From Plantago major (Eukaryota; Streptophyta; Magnoliopsida; Lamiales; Plantaginaceae), in NCBI GenBank assembly GCA_026545765.1, contig JAIFAC010000023.1:62001-126000 (forward strand): DNA of 64,000 nucleotides, written 5' to 3'. Position 1 is the stretch's first letter, and every line of letters begins with the position of its first letter. A program made the position numbers and the translations under genes. The notes below the pieces were generated by a model. It searched no databases, had not been told where the DNA came from, and worked only from the letters and a program-made list of their open reading frames with translations. Below are positions 1-10,258 of this stretch, in pieces.

Positions 1-1685
1 TCTTCATTCGACATTATCCCACTCCTTTAGTGTGTTATTTAACTCTTAAGTAGAGTTATTCGTTTGTTGTTCATCCCTCTCCAAAGTGTGTTGTTTTTAT
101 CTCTCAAGTAGTGTTGTTGGTTTGTTATTTATTCAACTCCTTTTGTGTTTTGTTTAACTCTCAAGTAGAGTTCTTCGTTCGTTATTTTATTACTCCTCTT
201 GTGTGTTGTTTAAATCTCAAATTGACTTCTCCGTTTGTAATTATCTCACTTCTTTATTGCTTTGTTTAACTCTAGACTAGAATTTTAAATTTGTTCTTTA
301 ACCCACTCATTATGTGTGGTTTAACACTCAAGTAAGTTCTTCGTTTGTTATACTCTTACTCCTTACATGCATTGTTTAAATCTCGAATAGACTTCTTCGT
401 TAGACATTATCCCACTCCTTTAGTGTGTTGTTTAACTCTCAAGTAGAGTTATTCGTTTGTTGTTCATCCCTCTCCAAAGTGTGTTGTTTTTATCTCTCAA
501 GTAGAGTTGTTGGTTTGTTGTTTATTCAACTCCCTTTGTGTTTTGTTTAACTCTCAAGTAGAGTTCTTCGTTCGTTATTTTATTACTCCTCTTGTGTGTT
601 GTTTAAATCTCAAATTGACTTCACCGTTTGTAATTATCTCACTTCTTTATTGTTTTGTTTAACTCTAGACTAGAATTTTACATTTATTGTTTAACCCACT
701 CATTATGTGTGTGGTTTAACACTATAGTAGAGTTCTTCGTTTGTTATACTCTTACTCCTTCTGTGCATTGTTTAAATCTCGAATAGACTTCTTCCTTCGA
801 CATTATCCCACTCCTTTAGTGTGTTGTTTATCTCTCAAGTTGAGTTATTTGTTTGTTGTTCATCCCTCTCCAAAGTGTCTTGTTTTTATCTCTCAAGTAG
901 AGTTGTTGGTTTGTTGTTTATTCAACTCCCTTTGTGTTTTGTTTAACTCTCAAGTAGAGTTCTTCGGTCGTTATTTTATTACTCCTCTTGTGTGTTGTTT
1001 AAATTTCGAATTGACTTCACCGTTTGTAATTATCTCACTTCTTTATTGTTTTGTTTAACTCTAGACTAGAATTTTACATTTGTTGTTTAACCCACTCATT
1101 ATGTGTGTGGTTAACACTCAAGTAGAGTTCTTCGTTTGTTATACTCTTACTCCTTATGTGCATTGTTTAAATGTCTAATAGACTTCTTCGTTAGACATTA
1201 TCCCACTCCTTTAGTGAGTTCTTTAACTCTCAAGTAGAGTTATTTGTTTGTTGTTCATCCCTCTCCAAAGTTTCTTGTTTTTATCTCTCAAGTAGAGTTG
1301 TTGGTTTGTTGATTAATCAACTCCATTTGGATTTTGTTTAACTCTCAAGTAGAGTTCTTCGTTCGTTATTTTATTACTCCTCTTGTGTGTTGTTTAAATT
1401 TCAAATTGACTTCACCGTTTGTAATTATCTCACTTCTTTATTGTTTTGTTTAACTCTAGAATAGAATTTTACATTTCTTGTTTAACCCACTCATTATGTG
1501 TGTGGTTAACACTCAAGTAGAGTTCTTCATTTGTTATATACTCTTACTCATACATGCATTGTTTAAATCTCGAATAGACTTCTTCGTTCGACATTATCCC
1601 ACTCCTTTAGTGTGTTGTTTAACTCTCAAGTAGAGTTATTCGTTTGTTGTTCATCTCTCTCCAAAGTGTGTTGTTTTTATCTCTT
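1..1685 (+). repeat. Satellite array, forward orientation, segment 1
   Basis: About 4.3 head-to-tail copies of a satellite unit of about 395 bp. The marker GACATTATCCCACTCC starts at 10, 403, 799 and 1194, giving steps of 393, 396 and 395 bp. Each unit holds seven related subunits of about 56 bp. The plus strand is T-rich. The segment ends inside subunit b at TTTTTATCTCT, where LINE fragment A begins. I see no gene: the 105-codon open frame at 741-1058 is the repeat read through. I do not recognise the family from memory. Confidence 0.97.
10..402 (+). repeat. Reference satellite unit: seven subunits a-g (393 bp)
   Basis: This is the first complete unit. The shared core (CTCC or a variant) falls at 22 (a), 79 (b), 137 (c), 193 (d), 249 (e), 306 (f), 359 (g) and again at 415 (next a), so subunits are 53-58 bp long. 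Each has the plan: pyrimidine-rich ACTCC-like start, TTGTTTAAC or TTGTTTAAAT, a dyad-like core, then a TTCGTTTGTT-like end. The cores are AACTCTCAAGTAGAGTT in a and c, ATCTCTCAAGTAGAGTT in b, AACTCTAGACTAGAATT in e, AACACTCAAGTAGAGTT in f, and the diverged AAATCTCAAATTGACTT in d and AAATCTCGAATAGACTT in g. Individual copies vary. The unit is therefore a higher-order repeat derived from a monomer of about 56 bp. Confidence 0.93.
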
Positions 1686-2720
1686 AAACGACCGGCCATA
1701 GAGAGAGAAGTGCCCTTCCATTTACTAAACTTTTCTAGAATCGAGTCCATGAGGATTGTAAATGACAAGTCCGAGGTGCCCACGGAAAAGTGGAACTCCC
1801 AAATCGTGAAAGGAAGGTGACCCTCGATAATATCCATGATTACGCACAAGTGGTTCTTCATTTCGGGTGAGAAAAGTACTAAGATAAGCCACGGACTTAC
1901 GAGGATTGAAGTGTTGTCCCGACCAAGCATATTTTCCGGGATCCTAAGAATAGTCCGACAATTAGCGATAGTAGCCACCGCAAAAATAATCACATCATCC
2001 GCATAAAGAAGGTGAGAAGGAAAAGTAGAGATTGTCCAATGAATAAAGGTGAGCTCCCTGAATTGGCAGCCTTGAGAGAAGCTTGCTAAGAACTTCCTCC
2101 ATGATGCAAAGAAGAGGAAGAGGATCCCTTGGCGAACTCCACGAGAACAGCGAAGTACCCTTAGGAGCCCATTAATCAGGCAAGAGCTTTGCGGTGAAGA
2201 ATATGATTAATCCAACCAACAAAGGTAGAGAAACCATATTTTGTGAGAACATGAAAAAAGTCCCGATTTAGAGTATCAAAGGCTTTAGGATGTCGACCTT
2301 CAACGCAGTTACCCTTACTACGGTGAAGACCAGACTATTAACTCCTTGAGGCTAAGGCAATACAATCATGTATCGTCTCCCGGAATAAAACCAAATTGAT
2401 GAAAGGAGCAACCGATAAAATCGGACCCAAGCGATCGGCTAAAATCTTAGCAATAATCTTATAAAGAAAATTACCAAGAACAATAGGCGGAAATCTTCAA
2501 TCATAGCGCATCTCGATTTTGAATAAGGTGACAAAACTAGAGTTCATACACTGGGAAATGACCATGAAGGAAGAAACGCCCGAATCGCCAAGACACCTCC
2601 GCTTTGATAATGTGCCACATAGATTGATAGAAACTTCCCCGAAACCATCGGTCCGGGAGCACTATCGGTGACATCTGAAAACAACATGGCGGATGTCATC
2701 CTCGGAAGGAATATCGATTA
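1686..2720 (-). pseudogene. LINE A reverse transcriptase domain, broken and cut at its 3' end
   Basis: Pieces of a LINE reverse transcriptase in several frames. Motif A is readable as PKAFDTLNRD near 2310-2262. The YADD active-site box is at 2005-1994, followed by VIIFAVATIANCRTILRI. Further along, GTSDLSFTI and ILEKFSKWKG match copy B at about 12495-12560. The sequence leaves LINE at about 1686, so the thumb, zinc finger and RNase H are absent. The open frame at 1993-1619 runs out of LINE into satellite; its last 22 residues or so are satellite-encoded and not part of any real protein. Confidence 0.85.
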
Positions 2721-3199
2721 GCAATTGATTTTGTTCATCCGTAATCGAACAATGGATAAGCTCATCTAGTTCATCGAGCAGAGACAAGCGTAAATTTGAG
2801 TTTGTGAGAGCGATTCTCATAATAAGAAATCATATGATTAGGATCCGAATTGCATCATGATTGATAGAGCCATCAATTATCAAAGAGAAATCTGAGAATA
2901 CCTTTGCGAATCTTTGAAACGATGGAAAAACGAATTTCTATCACGAGTCTTTTAACCCATGACCCGGTTCTTTTGGCGCCAAAAAGTTGCCTCTTGATTG
3001 AGAATAGCATTGTAGTCGCGATCGCCTCAAGTTCCTTGCGAGGAATATCATTTATCGGACCATGGAGGGATAATTAACTTTGAACCAACTCCGACTTATT
3101 CTGACGACAGAAGGCGAAATTAAGCTACGAAGACATTAATATTCAATCTATGATAGCGGATTTGACCTCTTTAATTTCCGGATAACCAAGAAAAAGAGC

Positions 3200-3953
3200 C
3201 CATGGCGTAATAGGAGTTTTCGGAAAGCAATTAACTCCTCAAGCAGCGTGACTAAGCCACATTGCTTGGAATCTGAAAGGTCGAGGGCGAGATAAGCGCT
3301 TGTTCATGCGCCTGAGAAAACAAAGAGGGGCGTGATCCGAGCAAATGCATAAGCCCACGAACCATCTTTGAGTCCCATAAATCCAAAAGGATTGTGAAGA
3401 AAGAGCCTATCAATCGTGTCTCTAGATAACCACTAGAAGCGGCGATTCGACCAAGTAAAAGCGATCGAACTAGGAATCGATAAGAACTCCCCATCATTGA
3501 TAAATGAGCGAAATCCATGGTTTCGAATGAGGAGGAGTACCATTCGATCGTTCATGTGCACCAATCACGGCATTGAAATCTCCACAAAAGCAGGGTGTGT
3601 TTGGCAAGCGATAAATCATGCCATAAGTCTCGACGGCGGATATAATCGGCATGGGCATGAATAAGCGCTAATAGGAAGTCCGTTGAAGCCGAAACTTTAA
3701 TAACAAGAACTTGAGAAGAAGAAAATTATAGAAGAACGGAAGAGAGATCTTCCAAAACCCATAAGTTAGGAAGGCTGTTAGGCGCGTATTTTCACCGAAA
3801 GCGCATTCCCATCGCATTCAATAAGAATCTGGTATGGAGGAAGGAACCTTTGGTTCATAATAGCTCAACGAGGGCAGTAGAAACTACATGATGCTTGAGC
3901 ATATCTTGTGAGGAGCATTCCCAATACCGAATGTTCCAAAGCAGAACATTCAT
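3200..3953 (-). pseudogene. LINE A ORF2 start and endonuclease domain, broken
   Basis: ORF2 starts at ATG 3953-3951 with MNVLLWNIRYWE, a decayed form of the WNIRGLG-like start of plant LINE endonucleases. The TGA of the preceding ORF1 tail (3952-3950) overlaps this ATG as ATGA. The first frame stays open to LKHHVVSTALVELL and then stops near 3855. The GDFN box (about 3571-3592) has lost one base and is frame-shifted. A second open piece at 3518-3252 carries SSGYLETRLIGSFF and SQAHEQALISPS, the end of the domain and the linker. An intact protein would nick target DNA to prime reverse transcription. This copy cannot make one. Confidence 0.85.
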
Positions 3954-4080
3954 TGGGAAACAACGTGAGAGGAATACGCATGGCAAATGGCGGATGTAAG
4001 GTTGTAATATCCGACAAAAATTATCATCATTTATATCACCGTCTACTAAATTGCCCATCTTGCACCTGCCGCAATCCCCA

Positions 4081-4095
4081 TTAACCCACTCATTA
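4081..4095. other. Candidate target-site duplication next to the 5' end of LINE A
   Basis: TTAACCCACTCATTA directly follows the LINE 5' terminus (CCCCA at 4076-4080). The same 15 bp ends at 8052, directly before the poly(T) of fragment C. It belongs to satellite subunit f, so it also occurs once per unit in the array. The evidence is the position of both junctions, not the sequence alone. Confidence 0.6.
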
Positions 4096-7000
4096 TGTGT
4101 GTGGTTTAACACTCAAGTAGAGTTCTTCGTTTGTTATATACTATTACTCCTTCTGTGCATTGTTTAAATCTCGAATAGACTTCTTCATTCGACATTATCC
4201 CACTCCTTTAGTGTGTTGTTTAACTCTCATGTAGAGTTATTCGTTTGTTGTTCATCCCTCTCCAAAGTGTGTTGTTTTTATCTCTCAAGTAGAGTTGTTG
4301 GTTTGTTGATTATTCAACTCCATTTGTGTTTTGTTTAACTCTCAAGTAGAGTTCTTCGTTCGTTATTTTATTACTCCTCTTGTGTGTTGTTTAAATCTCA
4401 AATTGACTTCACCTTTTGTAATTATCTCACTTCTTTATTGTTTTTTTTTAACTCTAGACTAGAATTTTACATTTGTTGTTAAACCCACTCATTATGTGTG
4501 TGGCTTAACACTCAAGTAGAGTTCTTCGTTTGTTATACTCTTACTCCTTCTGTGCATTGTTTAAATCTCGAATAGACTTCTTCAATCGACATTATCCCAC
4601 TCCTTTAGTGTGTTGTTTAACTCTCAAGTAGAGTTATTCGTTTGTTGTTCATCTCTCTCCAAAGTGTGTTGTTTTTATCTCTCAAGTAGAGTTGTTGGTT
4701 TGTTGTTTATTCAACTCCTTTTGTGTTTTGTTTACCTCTCAAGTAGAGTTCTTCGTTCGTTATTTTATTACTCCTCTTGTGTGTTGTTTAAATCTCAAAT
4801 TGACTTCACCGTTTGTAATTATCTCACTTCTTTATTGTTTTGTTTAACTCTAGACTAGAATTTTACATTTATTGTTTAACCCACTCATTATGTGTGTGGT
4901 TTAACACTATAGTAGAGTTCTTCGTTTGTTATACTCTTACTCCTTCTGTGCATTGTTTAAATCTCGAATAGACTTCTTCCTTCGACATTATCCCACTCCT
5001 TTAGTGTGTTGTTTATCTCTCAAGTAGAGTTATTCGTTTGTTGTTCATCCCTCTCCAAAGTGTGTTGTTTTTATCTCTCAAGTAGAGTTGTTGGTTTGTT
5101 GTTTATTCAACTCCCTTTGTGTTTTGTTTAACTCTCAAGTAGAGTTCTTCGTTCGTTATTTTATTACTCCTCTTGTGTGTTGTTTAAATTTCGAATTGAC
5201 TTCACCGTTTGTAATTATCTAACTTCTTTATTGTTTTGTTTAACTCTAGACTAGAATTTTACATTTGTTGTTTAACCCACTCATTATGTGTGTGGTTAAC
5301 ACTCAGTAAGTTCTTCGTTTGTTATACTCTTACTCCTTATGTGCATTGTTTAAATGTCTAATAGACTTCTTCGTTAGACATTATCCCACTCCTTTAGTGA
5401 GTTCTTTAACTCTCAAGTAGAGTTATTTGTTTGTTGTTCATCCCTCTCCAAAGTTTCTTGTTTTTATCTCTCAAGTAGAGTTGTTGGTTTGTTGATTATT
5501 CAACTCCATTTGGATTTTGTTTAACTCTCAAGTAGAGTTCTTCGTTCGTTATTTTATTACTCCTCTTGTGTGTTGTTTAAATTTCAAATTGACTTCACCG
5601 TTTGTAATTATCTCACTTCTTTATTGTTTTGTTTAACTCTAGACTAGAATTTTACATTTGTTGTTTAACCCACTCATTATGTGTGTGGTTAACACTCAAG
5701 TAGAGTTCTTCATTTGTTATATACTCTTACTCCTTCTGTGCATTGTTTAAATCTCGAATAGACTTCTTCGTTCGATATTATCCCACTCCTTTAGTGTGTT
5801 GTTTAACTCTCAAGTAGAGTTATTCGTTTGTTGTTCATCTCTCTCCAAAGTGTGTTGTTTTTATCTCTCAAGTAGAGTTTTTGGTTTGTTGTTTATTCAA
5901 CTCCTTTTGTGTTTTGTTTAACTCTAAAGTAGAGTTCTTCGTTCGTTATTTTATTACTCCTCTTGTGTGTTGTTTAAATCTCAAATTGACTTCACCGTTT
6001 GTAATTATCTAACTTCTTTATTGTTTTGTTTAACTCTAGACTAGAATTTTACATTTGTTGTTTAACCCACTCATTATGTGTGTGGTTAACACTCAAGTAG
6101 AGTTCTTCGTTTGTTATATACTCTTACTCCTGCTGTGCATTGTTTAAATCTCGAATAGACTTCTTCATTCGACATTATCCCACTCCTTTAGTGTGTTGTT
6201 TAACTCTCAAGTAGAGTTATTCGTTTGTTGTTCATCCCTCTCCAAAGTGTGTTCTTTTTATCTCTCAAGTAGAGTTTTGGTTTGTTGTTTATTCAACTCC
6301 TTTTGTGTTTTGTTTAACTCTCAAGTAGAGTTCTTCGGTCGTTATTTTATTACTCCTCTTGTGTGTTGTTTAAATTTCAAATTAACTTCACCGTTTGTAA
6401 TTATCTCACTTCTTTATTGTTTTGTTTAACTCTAGACTAGAATTTTACATTTGTTGTTTAACCCACTCATTATGTGTGTGGTTTAACACTCAAGTAGAGT
6501 TCTTCGTTTGTTATATACTATTACTCCTTCTGTGCATTGTTTAAATCTCGAATAGACTTCTTCATTCGACATTATCCCACTCCTTTAGTGTGTTGTTTAA
6601 CTCTCATGTAGAGTTATTCGTTTGTTGTTCATCCCTCTCCAAAGTGTGTTGTTTTTATCTCTCAAGTAGAGTTGTTGGTTTGTTCTTTATTCAACTCCCT
6701 TTGTGTTTTGTTTAACTCTCAAGTAGAGTTCTTCGGTCGTTGTTTTATTACTCCTCTTGTGTGTTGTTTAAATTTCGAATTGACTTCACCGTTTGTAATT
6801 ATCTCACTTCTTTATTGTTTTGTTTAACTCTAGACTAGAATTTTACATTTGTTGTTTAACCCTCATTATGTGTGTGGTTTAACACTCAGTAAGTTCTTCG
6901 TTTGTTATATACTATTACTCATACATGCATTGTTTAAATCTCGAATAGACTTCTTCATTCGACATTATCCCACTCCTTTAGTGTGTTGTTTAACTCTCAT

Positions 7001-8037
7001 GTAGAGTTATTAGTTTGTTGTTCATCCCTCTCCAAAGTGTGTTGTTTTATCTCTCAAGTAGAGTTGTTGGTTTGTTGTTTATTCAACTCCTTTGTTTTGT
7101 TTAACTCTCAAGTAGAGTTCTTCGGTCGTTGTTTTATTACTCCTCTTGTGTGTTGTTTAAATTTCGAATTGACTTCACCGTTTGTAATTATCTCACTTCT
7201 TTATTGTTTTGTTTAACTCTAGACTAGAATTTTACATTTTTTGTTTAACCCACTCATTATGTGTGTGGTTAACACTCAAGTAGAGTTCTTCGTTTGTTAT
7301 ACTCTTACTCCTTATGTGCATTGTTTAAATATCTAATAGACTTCTTCATTCGACATTATCCCACTCCTTTAGTGTGTTGTTTAACTCTCAAGTAGAGTTA
7401 TTCGTTTGTTGTTCATCCCTCTCCAAAGTGTGTTGTTTTTATCTCTCAAGTAGAGTTGTTGGTTTGTTGTTTATTCAACTCCTTTTGTGTTTTGTTTAAC
7501 TCTCAAGTAGAGTTCTTCGGTCGTTATTTTATTACTCCTCTTGTGTGTTGTTTAAATTTCAAATTAACTTCACCGTTTGTAATTATCTAACTTCTTTATT
7601 GTTTTGTTTAACTCTAGACTAGAATTTTACATTTGTTGTTTAACCCATTCATTATGTGTGTGGTTTAACACTCAAGTAGAGTTCTTCGTTTGTTATATAC
7701 TCTTACTCCTTCTGTGCATTGTTTAAATCTGGAATAGACTTCTTCATTCGACATTATCCCACTCCTTTAGTGTGTTGTTTAACTCTCATGTAGAGTTATT
7801 CGTTTGTTGTTCATCCCTCTCCAAAGTGTGTTGTTTTTATCTCTCAAGTAGAGTTGTTGGTTTGTTGTTTATTCAACTCCCTTTGTGTTTTGTTTAACTC
7901 TCAAGTAGAGTTCTTCGGTCGTTGTTTTATTACTCCTCTTGTGTGTTGTTTAAATTTCGAATTGACTTCACCGTTTGTAATTATCTCACTTCTTTATTGT
8001 TTTGTTTAACTCTAGACTAGAATTTTACATTTGTTGT

Positions 8038-8052
8038 TTAACCCACTCATTA
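8038..8052. other. Candidate target-site duplication next to the poly(A) end of LINE C
   Basis: TTAACCCACTCATTA directly precedes the T-run that is the minus-strand poly(A) tail. It matches 4081-4095 at the 5' end of LINE A. Together they would form the 15-bp duplication flanking one original insertion in subunit f, if A and C were once one element. Confidence 0.6.
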
Positions 8053-9021
8053 TTTTTTTTTTCATAAATAGAGCATATATTAATAAAAGTAAAAGAGTAC
8101 AAAGCGTAAAAGTAGAGATTACAATGGAACCCACAGGCGGGTTACAACGCGAAACAATTGAAACAAACAAAGAAACAAAAATAACATAACCCGGGATCAA
8201 GGTGATCCATGGTTGCAACCGCGGGCCTCGTTAAAACCCAGTCATGGAAAAACCCAGTGGGAAAAACCCATGGCTGGGAAAAATACTGGCGTTAGCGTTA
8301 ACGAAACCTATAATAAGGTAAACCGTACATGTCCACATGTATGTGAGGTCGAATGACATCAAGGAGAAGTCGAAACCCTCCGGATCAACTTTGAGAGAGC
8401 ATCGGCGGTAGTGTTGCCTTCACGAAAATATGAGACACCGAAAATCCATGTCACGCATATGAGAGAAATCGATAGCCAGCGGTTCCGAATTTCCATGGGA
8501 CCGAGTTAGTACCAGCGAGAGCAAATTAAGCTACATAAGTAGAATCATCTCCAGCAAATCTTATTCGATACAGGTGTGAGCGATTCAATACCAATCATAA
8601 CTTCGGCTTCAAAAGCATAAAGCGTGCCGGTGATTTACAAAGCAACCCATCACGGTACCATTTGAATCTCTAAAACCCCGGCCCTTGATGAGAGCAGGGG
8701 CGAGAGAACTTCCATCCGTGTTGCATTTAATCCATCCGGGAGGGATACCATCGGACCTCAATGATATCTCGTGACTTAGGCGGGCACCCTTGAATCTGAA
8801 AAGAATGAAGGACTTGTAAATCAACGATTATTAGCCATAGAACCAAGGGTGGGAATTAGCCTCGCCTACAAGACTCAAATCGAAGCAAAATAGAATGCAG
8901 AAGCAGAACACCATCAAATAAGCAACGATTGCTTGCGATCCAAGCACCCAAATGCCCGTCCACAAGGCAAGGCATACAAGAGAGAATCTGAGAGCTAAAA
9001 TGTTGACCCATGGCATATAAC
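8053..9021 (-). mobile_element. LINE fragment C: 3' end of the element with poly(A)
   Basis: Colinear with copy B from about 13513 to 14493, on the minus strand. It contains the RNase H region, a 3' UTR of about 250 bp and a tail of about ten A (T-run 8053-8062). Both C and B share the 3' terminal CTCTATTTATG before the tail. The upstream end at 9021 (TATATGCCATGGG on the minus strand) meets satellite subunit f at AGAGTTCTTCG. Between the left flank (ends CACTCATTA) and the right flank, about 23 bp of subunit f are missing, so this fragment on its own has no target-site duplication. It looks less decayed in RNase H than copy B. Confidence 0.93.
8380..8830 (-). pseudogene. LINE C RNase H domain, partial
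   Basis: The minus strand reads LSHEISLRSDGIPPG, then GWIKCNTDGSSLAPAL and GFRDSNGTVMGCFVN in one frame (8824-8609). This is the plant LINE RNase H start; the Asp of NTDGS (8716-8714) is the expected first metal-binding residue. Further down, DDSTYVA-like and FREGNTTADALSK (about 8436-8389) match the C-terminal part. Frames are broken between these blocks. The domain would degrade RNA in the RNA-DNA hybrid during retrotransposition. Copy B has lost two bases just before this Asp, so C is the better reference here. Confidence 0.82.
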
Positions 9022-10111
9022 AGAGTTCTTCGTTTGTTATATACTATTACTCCTTCTGTGCATTGTTTAAATCTCGAATAGACTTCTTCATTCGACATTA
9101 TCCCACTCCTTTAGTGTGTTATTTAACTATCATGTAGAGTTATTAGTTTGTTGTTCATCCCTCTCCAAAGTGTGTTGTTTTTATCTCTCAAGTAGAGTTG
9201 TTGGTTTGTTGTTTATTCAACTCCTTTTGTGTTTTGTTTAACTCTCAAGTAGAGTTCTTGATTATTGTTTATTACTCCTCTTGTGTGTTGTTTAAATTTG
9301 AATTGACTTCACGTTTGTAATTATCTCACTTCTTTATTGTTTTGTTTAACTCTAGACTAGAATTTTACATTTTTTGTTTAACCACTCATTATGTGTGTGG
9401 TTAACACTCAAGTAAGTTCTTAGTTTGTTATACTCTTACTCCTTATGTGCATTGTTTAAATATCTAATAGACTTCTTCGTTAGACATTATCCTCCTTTAG
9501 TGAGTTGTTTAACTCTCAAGTAGAGTTATTTGTTTGTTGTTCATCCCTCTCCAAAGTGTCTTGTTTTTATCTCTCAAGTAGAGTTGTTGGTTTGTTGATT
9601 ATTCAACTCCATTTGGATTTTGTTTAACTCTCAAGTAGAGTTCTTCGTTCGTTATTTTATTACTCCTCTTGTGTGTTGTTTAAATTTCAAATTGACTTCT
9701 TCGTTTGTAATTATCTCACTTCTTTATTGTTTTGTTTAACTCTAGACTAGAATTTTACATTTGTTGTTTAACCCACTCATTATGTGTGTGGTTAACACTC
9801 AAGTAGAGTTCTTCGTTTGTTATACTCTTACTCCTTATGTGCATTGTTTAATTGTCTAATAGACTTCTTCGTTAGACATTATCCCACTCCTTTAGTGAGT
9901 TGTTTAACTCTCAAGTTGAGTTATTTGTTTGTTGTTCATCCCTCTCCAAAGTGTCTTGTTTTATCTCTCAAGTAGTGTTGTTGGTTTGTTGATTATTCAA
10001 CTTCATTTGGATTTTGTTTAACTCTCAAGTAGAGTTCTTCGTTCGTTATTTTATTACTCCTCTTGTGTGTTGTTTAAATTTCAAATTGACTTCACCGTTT
10101 GTAATTATCTC
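9022..10111 (+). repeat. Satellite array, forward orientation, segment 3
   Basis: About 2.75 units between LINE C and LINE B. Around 9255-9320 there are many short losses (for example CTTGATTATTGTTTATTACTC and CACGTTTG). Units starting near 9480 and 9875 are type II (TTAGACATTATCC, TTTAGTGAGTTG, GTGTCTTG). The array stops at AATTATCTC (10111), the left inversion breakpoint in my reading. Confidence 0.96.
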
Positions 10112-10124
10112 GCTATTAATGCCA
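10112..10124. other. Short non-satellite filler at LINE B 5' junction, possible decayed target-site duplication
   Basis: GCTATTAATGCCA lies between the forward satellite and the LINE start (TGGGGATTG). It is not forward satellite. It shares CTATTA with GTCTATTAGACAT, the reverse-orientation satellite directly after the poly(A) of the same element (14494 on). It may be the decayed upstream copy of that target site, or filler DNA from end joining. The match is short, so this is weak. Confidence 0.35.
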
Positions 10125-10258
10125 TGGGGATTGCGGCAGGTGCAAGATGGGCAGACTTAGTAGACGGTGATATAAATGATGATAATTCTTTGCTGGATAT
10201 TACAACTCTTACATCTGCTACTTGCCATGCAGATTCCTCTCACGTTGTTTCCCAATGA
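10125..10258 (+). pseudogene. LINE B ORF1 C-terminal tail
   Basis: An open frame of about 44 codons (GIAAGARWADLVDGDINDDN and on to SSHVVSQ) that ends at TGA 10256-10258. The ORF2 ATG is at 10255-10257, so the two frames overlap as ATGA, one base apart. This layout is known in some LINEs and suggests coupled termination and reinitiation. The rest of ORF1, with its RNA-binding region, is missing. That this is ORF1 is inferred from position and the overlap; no ORF1 domain is visible. Confidence 0.55.

Larger units (their letters stand above)
1686..4080 (-). mobile_element. LINE fragment A: 5' part of a plant L1-type element, no 3' end
   Basis: Non-satellite DNA of 2.4 kb that reads as LINE on the minus strand. 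It is colinear with copy B from about 10125 to 12584: end of ORF1, start of ORF2, endonuclease, and reverse transcriptase to just past the YADD box. It has no 3' UTR or poly(A); at 1686 it stops inside ORF2 and meets satellite subunit b. LINE insertions normally lose the 5' end, so a missing 3' end points to later rearrangement. The 5' end at 4080 abuts TTAACCCACTCATTA (4081-4095), which also precedes the poly(T) of fragment C. Many small deletions and stops make it non-functional. Confidence 0.93.
4081..8052 (+). repeat. Satellite array, forward orientation, segment 2
   Basis: About ten 395-bp units (3972 bp, close to 10.06 units) between LINE fragments A and C. It begins and ends within subunit f. 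Most units are clean. Local variants include AGTAAGTT for AGTAGAGTT near 5305 and 6888, and TAATAGACTTCTTCGTTAGAC (type II) near 5360. Open frames at 4610, 6193 and 6983 are the repeat read through. No gene is seen. Confidence 0.97.

Noticed and set aside
10-402. CENP-B-box-like motif in the satellite
   Set aside because: Subunits contain TTCG, but the rest of the box pattern (NTTCGNNNNANNCGGGN) does not follow in any subunit.
1619-1993. A 124-codon minus-strand frame as a LINE or novel fusion gene
   Set aside because: It joins decayed reverse transcriptase to satellite-encoded residues across the rearrangement at 1686. It is an accident of the junction.
8012-8218. 68-codon minus-strand open frame at the LINE C 3' end
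   Set aside because: It lies in the LINE 3' UTR and runs through the poly(A) region into satellite; no coding features.
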